Both the position numbers and the translations under genes were made by a program. The notes beneath the pieces were generated by a model that ran no database searches, was not told where the DNA came from, and saw only the letters and a list, made by a program, of their open reading frames with translations. Below, piece by piece: positions 1 to 7,446 of a stretch of DNA of 64,000 bases. The number at the start of each line of letters is the position of its first letter. Position 1 is the stretch's first letter. Source of the DNA: an uncultured Bacteroidales bacterium (GTDB lineage: Bacteria; Bacteroidota; Bacteroidia; Bacteroidales; UBA932); contig CALVDR010000001.1 of NCBI GenBank assembly GCA_944326365.1, positions 124,001 through 188,000 on the forward strand, given 5' to 3'.

Positions 1-849
1 GTACCCTACCGGAATGGTGGCTATCACTGTACCGGTCTGTGCAATATGCCCGTGGCGTCCATAGCCGATAGTCCCGTCTTCAGGGGTAAGATGCTTGATC
101 TGCAGTATCTTGCATTTGAATGAAGCCACAGGAGCCAGATGCACGTCCGGCAACGCGCTCACACCGTAGATTCCGATTCCCAGACGCACCATGTCGAACT
201 GATACTGGGGAAAACGCTCTATCCCGGCAGAATTCAGGATATGATACATGGGTCTGTAGCCAAGAACGGAGGTCAGAGCATCCGCATTTCTTCTGAACAT
301 CTCTATCTGCCCGAGTGTGAACCCATCGCTGGACGGATCTTCCGCCGCCGCCAGATGGGAATATACCGACTTGACCCTGACAGCCCTGCATTCTCTCAGG
401 AACTCTGCCAGAGCTGCAAGTTCACTGGTCATGAAACCGAGGCGGTGCATCCCGGTATCCAGTTTGACATGCACCGGAAAATTCTCGATTCCCCTGGATT
501 CAAGCACTTTGCAGAATTCTTTCAATGTTACCAGATTCGGGATGCCCGGTTCCAACGCATTGTCTATAATCTCATCGAAAAAGTCAGTTCCGGCAGTCAG
601 CACCAGTATAGGCGACCATATGCCGGCTTTCCTCAGTTCCACCCCTTCTACGGGATATGCTACGGCCAGATAGTCTGCACCGGCCTTTTCCATCATGGAA
701 GCGAACTCGACGGCACCGTGGCCATATGCGTTTGCCTTCACCAGAACCAGAAGTTTCGTCTCCGGCTGCAGCCGGGACCTGAAATATTGATAATTCCGGA
801 GACAATTCGGCAGGTTTATCTCCAGTCTCGAAAAATCATTTTCCTTCAT
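1..849 (-). CDS. alr: Alanine racemase, partial (C-terminus beyond left edge)
   Basis: PLP enzyme that interconverts L- and D-alanine and supplies D-Ala for peptidoglycan in the cytosol. The 283 visible codons start at the ATG at 849 and run off the left edge. The PLP-lysine motif LVLVKANAYGHG puts the Schiff-base lysine at residue 38. Near the edge the family motif IGYGRHG and then IATIPVGY are readable. The second catalytic residue (Tyr) and the C-terminal barrel lie outside the window. The start is supported by a -7 box about 80 nt upstream and divergent transcription from the peptidase gene. Bacteroidetes often fuse Alr to an N-terminal MurF-like domain; here the racemase begins directly at its own ATG, so this is the stand-alone form. 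Confidence 0.95.
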   Translation of the reverse strand, partial: MKENDFSRLEINLPNCLRNYQYFRSRLQPETKLLVLVKANAYGHGAVEFASMMEKAGADYLAVAYPVEGVELRKAGIWSPILVLTAGTDFFDEIIDNALEPGIPNLVTLKEFCKVLESRGIENFPVHVKLDTGMHRLGFMTSELAALAEFLRECRAVRVKSVYSHLAAAEDPSSDGFTLGQIEMFRRNADALTSVLGYRPMYHILNSAGIERFPQYQFDMVRLGIGIYGVSALPDVHLAPVASFKCKILQIKHLTPEDGTIGYGRHGHIAQTGTVIATIPVGY

Positions 850-928
850 CGGACTCACATTAGAAAAGAAGAACCGCACTTTCCTGACCCGTGTGGGAGA
901 AAGCCGGCACTTCGTTCGGAAACGGGTG

Positions 929-959
929 CAAAAATATCAAAAATTGGACTGCATTCCAA
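929..959 (-). promoter_or_regulatory. Promoter of alr
   Basis: On the minus strand a TATTTTTG -7 box (929-936) and a TTGG -33 box (956-959) are separated by 19 nt, matching the Bacteroidetes primary sigma consensus. It overlaps the divergent promoter of the peptidase gene. Confidence 0.65.
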
Positions 960-974
960 TTTTTTGTAACTTTA
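944..974 (+). promoter_or_regulatory. Promoter of the zinc peptidase gene
   Basis: TTGG (944-947), 19 nt, then TAACTTTA (967-974), one base off the TAnnTTTG consensus. The two divergent -33 boxes form a perfect 7-bp inverted repeat (941-947 with 956-962). Confidence 0.5.
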
Positions 975-1098
975 CATGTTCGAGTATCCGGACAGTCATT
1001 CATGACAATTACTGACAAGATTTCATGACATGACAGGCAGGCTCAGTTTTTGTATGACGTCTGCATTCCCATAAGTTTCACAAATAGAAGACAATATT

Positions 1099-1761
1099 AT
1101 GATCTGGCTGATTCTCATAGCTATATTCATTCTAAGCATGATAGTGCAGAGCATGCTGACCGGCAAATTCAACAAATATTCCAAGGTGCCTGCCGGGATG
1201 ACAGGGGCGGAAGTCGCCATGAAAATGCTCCATGACAACGGCATCTACGACGTGCAGGTAGTACCTACACGCGGAATGCTCACCGATTTCTACAATCCGA
1301 CGAACAAGACGGTGGCACTGAGCGAGGGCGTTTATTCCAGCGCGTCAATAGCTGCAGCAGCTGTAGCCGCCCATGAATGCGGTCATGCCGTGCAGCATGC
1401 AAAGGGCTACGCCCCGCTGAAATTCAGGACAGCTCTCGTCCCGATGGTGAATTTTGCATCGAACATCGTCCAGTGGGTGCTGCTGCTCGGAGTGATCCTG
1501 ATGAACGTGTTCCCCGGCCTGCTGTGGTTCGGCATAGCCCTTTTCGCCATGACAACACTTTTCAGTTTCGCCACACTTCCGGTAGAGATAAATGCAAGTG
1601 CGCGTGCCGTATCATGGCTGAAAAGCGCCGGAATCACCGATTTGAATACCCAGCCTATGGCTGTGGATGCGCTGAAATGGGCGGCATATACTTATGTGAT
1701 AGCAGCCATCGGCTCACTTGCCACCCTGCTTTACTACATCGGGCTTGCCCGCAGAGACTGA
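1099..1761 (+). CDS. YugP-type zinc-dependent membrane peptidase
   Basis: Predicted membrane-bound metallopeptidase of the YugP (neutral zinc metallopeptidase) family, 220 residues, the usual length. A hydrophobic N-terminal segment spans residues 1-20. The zinc motif HECGH sits at residues 92-96 and is followed by HAVQH. Two hydrophobic stretches lie at about 118-150, and a conserved LPVEINASARA segment with the likely third ligand glutamate follows near residue 160. A last membrane segment is near the C-terminus. It is a single-gene unit divergent from alr. Substrate and physiological role are not established for the family; activity is inferred only from the motif. Confidence 0.9.
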   Translation: MIWLILIAIFILSMIVQSMLTGKFNKYSKVPAGMTGAEVAMKMLHDNGIYDVQVVPTRGMLTDFYNPTNKTVALSEGVYSSASIAAAAVAAHECGHAVQHAKGYAPLKFRTALVPMVNFASNIVQWVLLLGVILMNVFPGLLWFGIALFAMTTLFSFATLPVEINASARAVSWLKSAGITDLNTQPMAVDALKWAAYTYVIAAIGSLATLLYYIGLARRD

Positions 1762-1800
1762 CAGCATACATACCTGATTCAGGAACGGACTTGATCTGAA

Positions 1801-1968
1801 TCAGAAAAGAGTAGGCGGATTGGAGTCCAGTTCTTTCAGGACTTTCTCCATGATAGCCTGACGGAAAAACACGGATTTGGTATTGACCTTGAAACGGCTG
1901 CAATATTCACTTATTGCAGCCATTTCCTTATCATTCAGATAGATGACCTGCCTGTTCTTTCTGACCAT
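1801..1968 (-). CDS. Small ribbon-helix-helix-like protein
   Basis: Basic protein of 55 residues starting MVRKNRQVIYL and ending NPPTLF. A short beta strand followed by two predicted helices resembles the ribbon-helix-helix fold, and I recall similar 50-60 residue Bacteroidales proteins that end in PTLF; function unknown, DNA binding is an inference. The open frame extends to 2061 through a TTG codon, but a good -7 box (TATCTTTG, 2050-2057, minus strand) lies inside that extension, so transcription would begin below about 2045. The ATG at 1968 is therefore the preferred start. Confidence 0.65.
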   Translation of the reverse strand: MVRKNRQVIYLNDKEMAAISEYCSRFKVNTKSVFFRQAIMEKVLKELDSNPPTLF

Positions 1969-2049
1969 GGACGCCTTTTCCCTGCTCAGAAAGTCAGGAG
2001 ATACATTCAGAATTGTCTTTTTTCTTCTCAAATCCTGTAATTTTTGCCC

Positions 2050-2057
2050 AAAGATAC
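2050..2057 (-). promoter_or_regulatory. -7 box of the small RHH-like gene
   Basis: Exact TAnnTTTG match (TATCTTTG) on the minus strand. Its position inside the longer open frame argues for the shorter gene model. Confidence 0.5.
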
Positions 2058-2110
2058 TCAATCAAAACCATATTTTTCGAAAATGAGGTACGATTATCAA
2101 AAAATCTTCG

Positions 2111-2118
2111 TATGTTTG
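2111..2118 (+). promoter_or_regulatory. -7 box of the arginine leader transcript
   Basis: Exact TAnnTTTG match (TATGTTTG). No convincing -33 box is visible about 20 nt upstream. The predicted transcription start, about 2122-2126, would leave the leader peptide ATG at 2127 almost leaderless. Confidence 0.6.
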
Positions 2119-2366
2119 CAGCGAATATGGATTTGAGAACTAACATACCGTCTATAATGATGCCGGGCAGACGAGTCCGACGAAGTACGTCTGCAGCGTC
2201 AGTTCTCGTCCGAATCTAGGAGGGTGACCGTTCGGGGCCCCCTCAGACTTTCCAGACACACGACATAAAGGAACGCATTAATTGCAATTGACAATCGAGG
2301 TTTGTCTTGCCGTTAGGGCTTTTATTGTTTTCATGCATTAAACAGTTTAAATCATATACACAGAAA
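2119..2366 (+). promoter_or_regulatory. Arginine operon leader / putative attenuator
   Basis: Untranslated leader of about 240 nt holding the leader peptide and several alternative stems. Seen directly: GAGAACT/AGTTCTC (2135-2141, 2201-2207); GCAGACG/CGTCTGC (2167-2173, 2188-2194); a competing GACGAG/CTCGTC pair (2170-2175, 2205-2210); GAGGG/CCCTC (2220-2224, 2240-2244) that begins at the leader stop codon; and GCAA-tt-GACAA/TTGTC-TTGC (2284-2310) followed by a T-rich stretch around 2320-2331. The last is the best terminator candidate, though the T run is not immediately adjacent. The arrangement fits ribosome-mediated attenuation; the exact switch is not proven. Confidence 0.55.
2127..2219 (+). 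CDS. Arginine-rich leader peptide
   Basis: Short frame of 30 codons (ATG 2127, TAG 2217-2219) just after a -7 box and about 150 nt before the first gene of an arginine operon. The product contains GRRVRRSTSAAS; six of 30 residues are arginine, with R15, R16, R18 and R19 clustered. The Arg codons are AGA, AGA, CGA, CGA, CGA, CGA; CGA looks uncommon in the neighbouring genes by eye. The Arg run lies inside a 7-bp hairpin (2167-2173 with 2188-2194), and the frame as a whole is bracketed by a second 7-bp pairing (2135-2141 with 2201-2207). A shorter start at ATG 2157 or 2160 is possible. The role as an attenuation sensor of charged tRNA-Arg is inferred. Confidence 0.7.
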   Translation: MDLRTNIPSIMMPGRRVRRSTSAASVLVRI

Positions 2367-2939
2367 ATGGATATCGATGTTGTAGTGGCCAACAACGGCC
2401 ATGCGAAGTATGCTCAGGAAATATGCGACGAAATGTTCGTCTCGGCACAGGAAAGAGGTACGGGAATCGCCAAACGTACTCCTGAGTACATAATCGAGAA
2501 AATGAGAGCCGGGAAGGCAGTCATAGCCATAGCAAAAAACGGGAAATTCGCAGGTTTCTCCTACATCGAGACATGGGAAGGCAAGAAATATGTGGCCAAT
2601 TCCGGTCTCATTGTAGCCCATGCGTTCCGCGGTCTGGGGCTGGCAAAGAGGATCAAGCAGAGAATATTCAGACTCTCCAGGGAGAAATTCCCGGATGCGA
2701 AGATATTCAGCATCACCACCGGGGCGGCAGTCATGAAAATGAACTACGAAATCGGATTCAGACCGGTGCCGTTCGGTGAACTCACACACGACCCGGAGTT
2801 CTGGAAAGGATGTCAGGGATGCAAGAACTTCCCTATTCTCCAGAACAACAACTACAAGATGTGCCTGTGCACCGGTCTGCTGTATGACCCTAACGAACAC
2901 ATTGCCGTGCAGGATGCCGGGATCAGGGCTGCGCAATAG
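2367..2939 (+). CDS. GNAT acyltransferase at head of arginine operon
   Basis: GNAT-fold acyl-CoA transferase of 190 residues. The acyl-CoA binding loop is RGLGLA (residues about 88-93) within AHAFRGLGLAKRIKQR. A Cys-rich C-terminal part carries GCQGC and MCLC, unusual for a GNAT. The ATG at 2367 is chosen because the 20 upstream codons belong to the leader region. It is the first gene after the arginine leader and sits 71 nt before argG; a short GCACC/GGTGC hairpin lies in the gap (2964-2976). No argA or argJ is visible in the window, so this is a candidate for the first acylation of glutamate (acetyl or succinyl donor). That role is inferred from context. Confidence 0.85.
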   Translation: MDIDVVVANNGHAKYAQEICDEMFVSAQERGTGIAKRTPEYIIEKMRAGKAVIAIAKNGKFAGFSYIETWEGKKYVANSGLIVAHAFRGLGLAKRIKQRIFRLSREKFPDAKIFSITTGAAVMKMNYEIGFRPVPFGELTHDPEFWKGCQGCKNFPILQNNNYKMCLCTGLLYDPNEHIAVQDAGIRAAQ

Positions 2940-3010
2940 CATTGCGGCGAAGCCGGAAACATTGCACCGAAGGTGCGGAAAATAAAGAAAAACATTAAAA
3001 CTGCAATAAT

Positions 3011-4222
3011 ATGAACAACAAAGTCGTACTCGCATTCAGCGGAGGTCTTGACACTTCGTTCTGCGTGCCTTATCTGAAGAATGAAAAGGGACTGGAGGTC
3101 CACACCATCATGGTGAACACCGGCGGATTCTCGAAAGAGGAAGAGAAGAAAATAGAAGAGCGTGCCCTGCAGCTCGGCGCCGCTTCGCATACGAACATCG
3201 ATGCAGTGGAGACTTACTACAAACACGGGCTCAAGTATCTCATCTACGGAAACATTCTCAAGAATGCGACCTATCCGCTGTCTGTAAGCTCGGAGCGTGT
3301 GTTCCAGGCCCTCGAAGTCCTGAAACATGTGAAGAAACTCGGGGCGGACTATGTGGCCCACGGGAGTACAGGCGCAGGCAACGACCAGGTGAGATTCGAC
3401 ATAGTATTCGAGATCCTCGCCCCTGAGGTGAAGATCCTCGCCCCTATCAGGGAACTCTCCATCACCCGTCAGGAAGAGATAAAATACCTCCAGGACCACG
3501 GGTACGAGTCATCATGGGAAAAATCGAAATATTCCATCAACCAGGGTCTCTGGGGCACGAGCATCGGAGGCGTGGAGACATTGTCTTCAGACGGATACCT
3601 TCCGGAAGAGGCATATCCTACGAAGGTGACGAAAACAGCTCCGGAGCATATCAAGATAGGTTTCGAATCAGGAGAGCCCGTATCAGTGAACGGTGAGAAG
3701 ATGTCTCCTGTGGACGTGATAAGGAAGATCAGGGACATAGCGGGACCTTTCGGTATAGGCCGTGACATCCATGTGGGCGACACCATCATAGGTATCAAGG
3801 GACGTGTGGCATTCGAGGCCGCAGCTCCGCTGATCATAATCAAGGCACACCATCTTCTCGAAAAGCATGTCCTGACCAAAGGCCAGCTCTACTGGAAAGA
3901 CCAGATAGCAGGATGGTACGGGCAGCAGATGCATGAAGCCATGTATCTCGATCCGGTTCTCAGGGACATGGAAGCCATGATGGACAACATGGAGAAGCAT
4001 GTGAGCGGTGAAGTGGAAGTGGCCCTGATGCCATATCATTTCGCAGTGCTGGGATGCTCAAGCAGCCATGACCTGATGAGCTCGAAGTTCGGTTCATACG
4101 GAGAAATCAACAAGTCTTACACAGGAGCTGACGTGGTAGGATTCACGAAGGTGCTTGCAAATCCTCTGAAAATCTACTACAGCGTGAACAGCGAACACGC
4201 GGAAGACGTAGTGAAAGACTGA
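3011..4222 (+). CDS. argG: Argininosuccinate synthase
   Basis: Condenses citrulline and aspartate with ATP to argininosuccinate in the cytosol. The protein has 403 residues, normal for the family. The PP-loop motif AFSGGLDTS is at residues 8-16, and citrulline/aspartate-binding elements such as HGSTGAGNDQVRF follow near residue 117. It is the second gene of the leader-controlled block GNAT-argG-argC-argD, 17 nt before argC. No oddities in length or motifs. Confidence 0.97.
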   Translation: MNNKVVLAFSGGLDTSFCVPYLKNEKGLEVHTIMVNTGGFSKEEEKKIEERALQLGAASHTNIDAVETYYKHGLKYLIYGNILKNATYPLSVSSERVFQALEVLKHVKKLGADYVAHGSTGAGNDQVRFDIVFEILAPEVKILAPIRELSITRQEEIKYLQDHGYESSWEKSKYSINQGLWGTSIGGVETLSSDGYLPEEAYPTKVTKTAPEHIKIGFESGEPVSVNGEKMSPVDVIRKIRDIAGPFGIGRDIHVGDTIIGIKGRVAFEAAAPLIIIKAHHLLEKHVLTKGQLYWKDQIAGWYGQQMHEAMYLDPVLRDMEAMMDNMEKHVSGEVEVALMPYHFAVLGCSSSHDLMSSKFGSYGEINKSYTGADVVGFTKVLANPLKIYYSVNSEHAEDVVKD

Positions 4223-4239
4223 CCTGCAAAACCGAGAAC

Positions 4240-5211
4240 ATGATAAAAGCAGCGATAGCAGGAGGTACGGGATACACCGGAGGAGAACTTCTCAGGATTC
4301 TCCTCCGGCATCCTGAAGTGGAAGTGGTGGCAGCCACCACGACATCATCGGAAGGGGTGCCTGTCAGCGACATACACCGTGATCTCATCGGCGAAACAGA
4401 TCTGGAATTCGGAACGGAACTGAATGAGCCGGATGTGATTTTCCTCTGTCTGGGACACGGTCTGTCACGTGAATTCATCGATACACATGAAATCAGCGGG
4501 TCATGCAGGATCATCGACCTGGGAAATGATTTCAGACTGGACGGGAACTATGCCGGAAGGAAATTCGTATACGGTCTCTGCGAAAGTGCAAAGGACGACA
4601 TCAGGAAGGCGCATGACATCGCGAATCCCGGATGTTTCGCCACGGCCATCCAGCTGGCTCTCCTGCCGCTTGCAGGGAACGGGCTCATCAGGGACGAAAT
4701 CCACGTGACTGCCATCACTGGGTCTACGGGGGCCGGAAAGAAACTGGCGGAAACCTCCCACTTCAGCTACCGTGAAAGCAATATTTCCATTTACAAGCTT
4801 TTCACACATCAGCATCTGGCTGAAATCAGACAGAATATCGGCAGGATTTCCGGACAGGAACCGACAGTGAATTTCGTACCGATGAGAGGAGATTTCACCA
4901 GAGGCATTTTTGCAAGCGTCTATACCAGGGCTGTCAAGGGAATGACTGAAGAGCAATATGTAAGCGTGTTCGAAGACTGGTACAGGGACTCCCCTTTCGT
5001 TTTCCACTCAGGAAAAGGAATTTCCCTGAAAGAAGTCATCAACACGAACAAGGGGCTGGTACATGTCGAACTTCATGACGGCTACGTACATATCAGTTCA
5101 GTCATCGACAACCTGGTGAAAGGCGCATCCGGACAGGCTGTCCAGAACATGAACCTGATGTTCGGGCTGGACGAGACAGCCGGGCTCCGCCTCAAACCTT
5201 CGGCATTCTGA
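4240..5211 (+). CDS. argC: N-acyl-gamma-glutamyl-phosphate reductase
   Basis: NADPH-dependent reductase that converts acylglutamyl phosphate to the semialdehyde, the third step of arginine synthesis. It has 323 residues. The dinucleotide loop GGTGYTGGELL is at 8-18, and the catalytic cysteine is C132 in NPGCFAT. Further conserved segments are GSTGAGK and VPMRGDFTRG. It lies 17 nt after argG and 51 nt before argD. Whether the natural substrate carries an acetyl or succinyl group cannot be read from this protein. Confidence 0.96.
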   Translation: MIKAAIAGGTGYTGGELLRILLRHPEVEVVAATTTSSEGVPVSDIHRDLIGETDLEFGTELNEPDVIFLCLGHGLSREFIDTHEISGSCRIIDLGNDFRLDGNYAGRKFVYGLCESAKDDIRKAHDIANPGCFATAIQLALLPLAGNGLIRDEIHVTAITGSTGAGKKLAETSHFSYRESNISIYKLFTHQHLAEIRQNIGRISGQEPTVNFVPMRGDFTRGIFASVYTRAVKGMTEEQYVSVFEDWYRDSPFVFHSGKGISLKEVINTNKGLVHVELHDGYVHISSVIDNLVKGASGQAVQNMNLMFGLDETAGLRLKPSAF

Positions 5212-5262
5212 TCCTGAAAACCTCGCAAACAGTCACTCATAAAACAAGGTACAACAAAAGAG

Positions 5263-6399
5263 ATGGAATTATTCAAAGTATACAAACTGTGGGATATCGA
5301 ACCGGTAAAAGGTCTCGATACCACCCTGTGGGACGCTGACGGCAATGAATACACGGACCTGTACGGAGGCCATGCCGTCATTTCCGTAGGGCACTGCCAC
5401 CCGCACTATGTGAAGGCCGTCACAGACCAGCTGAACAAGCTCGGGTTCTACTCGAACGCCGTGCAGAATTCCCTGCAGAAAGAACTGGCGCACAAGCTCG
5501 GAAAGGCCAGCGGGTACGATGATTATTCGCTTTTCCTCTGCAATTCAGGGGCCGAGGCCAATGAGAACGCCATGAAGCTGGCTTCGTTCCAGACCGGAAG
5601 GGCCAAAATCCTCGCCTTCGGCAAAGCGTTTCATGGCAGGACCTCAGGAGCGGTAGCCGTCACTGACAATCCCAAGATACAGTCCCCGTTCAATTCCACA
5701 AAGAATGTCACTTTAGTGCCTTTGAATGATCTGGAAGCCACAGAACAGGCCCTGATGACCGGAGAATATGCCGGAGTCATCATCGAAGGCATACAGGGAG
5801 TGGCGGGAATATATGAACCGTCGGACGATTTTCTCAAATCGCTCAGAGAACTCTGCGACCGGACAGGGACAATGCTGATTCTGGACGAGATCCAGTCTGG
5901 CTACGGACGTACAGGACTGTTCTTCGCACACCAGCACGCAGGAATCCGTGCAGACATCATCACTACTGCCAAAGGCATGGCGAACGGTTTTCCTATCGGA
6001 GGCGTGCTCATATCACCTGCATTCAAAGCTGAATACGGTATGCTCGGCACCACCTTCGGCGGCAATCACCTGGCCTGCGCCGCTGCCATAGCAGTACTAG
6101 AAATCATCGGAAGCGAACATCTGGTGGAGAATGCGGCGAAAATCGGGGAATATTTCAGGAATGCACTCTGCCCTGACGGACAGCCGATACACCCGATCAA
6201 AGAGTACCGCGGACGCGGACTTATGATAGGGCTTGAAGTGAAGGACGGATACGAAGACCTTCGTAACAGACTCCTGTTCGAAGAGCATTTCTTCACCGGA
6301 GCGGCCGGTCCCAAGGTCATCAGGCTTCTGCCGTCCCTGACCATCTCCGAAGAAACCGCTTCACGATTCGTCTCCGCACTGAAGAAACTCTCCGAGTGA
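5263..6399 (+). CDS. argD: Acylornithine aminotransferase
   Basis: Class-III PLP aminotransferase, 378 residues, forming N-acylornithine from the semialdehyde with glutamate as donor. Visible features are NSGAEANENAMKLA near residue 94, the cofactor aspartate in LILDEIQSGYGRTG (D208), and the Schiff-base lysine K237 in TTAKGMANGFPIGG. It is the last intact gene of the first arginine block; in many Bacteroidales proC follows, but here a decayed ATPase gene follows instead. Confusion with other class-III transaminases is unlikely given the arg neighbours. Confidence 0.95.
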   Translation: MELFKVYKLWDIEPVKGLDTTLWDADGNEYTDLYGGHAVISVGHCHPHYVKAVTDQLNKLGFYSNAVQNSLQKELAHKLGKASGYDDYSLFLCNSGAEANENAMKLASFQTGRAKILAFGKAFHGRTSGAVAVTDNPKIQSPFNSTKNVTLVPLNDLEATEQALMTGEYAGVIIEGIQGVAGIYEPSDDFLKSLRELCDRTGTMLILDEIQSGYGRTGLFFAHQHAGIRADIITTAKGMANGFPIGGVLISPAFKAEYGMLGTTFGGNHLACAAAIAVLEIIGSEHLVENAAKIGEYFRNALCPDGQPIHPIKEYRGRGLMIGLEVKDGYEDLRNRLLFEEHFFTGAAGPKVIRLLPSLTISEETASRFVSALKKLSE

Positions 6400-6462
6400 C
6401 AGGCCGTTTACGTATCATGAAATGTCCTTATTTGGCCAAAAACAACATTTTTCTTATATTAC

Positions 6463-7407
6463 CGGGGACTCTATGGCAGGCTGACAAGACAGATACACCT
6501 GTCGCCTCTGACATTGGGAGAAACTGAAAAACTGATGGTTTCAAACGGGATAGAACTGGACAAATACGACATTGTCCAGAGCTATATGATTTTTGGAGGC
6601 ATTCCATACTACATAAATGCCTTTACGAAAGGTAAAAGTCTTTCGTGGAATGTTGATCATCTGATCTTCGGACGAGATGCCGCCTTTTCCGATGAATTCG
6701 ACAGAATGTTCGACTCGCTTTTTGTAAATAGTGCCGAATACAAAAGAATGATACGATTCATATCCAAATCGAAATCAGGATTTACAAGAGAAGAAATAGC
6801 ATCCGGCATAGTCACCTCAGGAGGTTATTTAACCAAAATGCTGAAAACACTGAAAGAAAACGGTTTTATTTCAGCATTCCGGGACTTCAGCGGCAAGTCC
6901 AAAAATACAAGATATAAAGTAACGGATCCATTCTGCCTGTTCTATCTGCGGTTTAATGACCACAAAACGACTCAAGACGAAATGTTCTGGCAAAACAATC
7001 AGTTTTTACCTGCTGTCAATACATGGAGAGGTTTCGCTTTTGAGAATGTTTGTTTTCTGCATATTCCTCAGATTAAGTCCGCTCTGGGTATTGCAAGTGT
7101 GGCGACTGATGTCAGTTCATGGTCATTCAAAGGAAATGAAATCCATGACGGGACGCAAATTGACATGTTGGTTTCGCGTGCGGACAGGATTATAAACCTG
7201 TGCGAAATCAAATTCAGTGTTTCAGAATATGTAATAACGAAAGAATATGATGAACGGCTTCGGAAAAGGATGCAGACATTCATGGAAGTAGTCCGGCCGA
7301 AGTATGCCATTCACAATACATTGATCACCACATACGGTTTGAAGCAGAATAACTATTCTTCCCGTTTTCAGAACGTAATCACATTACAGGATCTGTTTGG
7401 CAAGTAA
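6463..7407 (+). pseudogene. 5'-truncated AAA ATPase with DUF234/PD-(D/E)XK tail
   Basis: C-terminal part of the archaeal-type ATPase family whose members are usually 430-500 residues with an N-terminal P-loop ATPase. Recognisable similarity begins at about 6463 (reading RGLYGRLTRQIHLSPLTLGE), but the frame has a TGA at 6418 and no ATG before that point; the first candidate start is TTG at 6514. Walker A and B regions are absent. The middle winged-helix part and the C-terminal nuclease-like motif (GTQIDMLV...LCEIKF) are intact to the stop. Base composition is clearly more AT-rich than the arginine genes, suggesting acquisition then 5' deletion. A short expressed remnant cannot be excluded. Confidence 0.8.
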
Positions 7408-7446
7408 CCAATGATTTGTCGTGTTTCCTGACAGGCTCCATAACCG

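Noticed and set aside
139-969. Long plus-strand open frame opposite alanine racemase
   Set aside because: It is antisense to a clear alr with PLP motifs; its product has no recognisable domain and mirrors the alr codon pattern.
1801-2061. 86-residue version of the RHH-like gene
   Set aside because: Needs a TTG start and places a good -7 box inside the coding sequence.
2167-2194. Hairpin with GA-rich loop resembling a small self-cleaving ribozyme
   Set aside because: The hammerhead, twister and pistol core residues are absent, and the stem is better explained by the leader peptide and attenuator.
2220-2244. GAGGG/CCCTC hairpin as a simple intrinsic terminator
   Set aside because: No T tract follows; kept only as one element of the leader.
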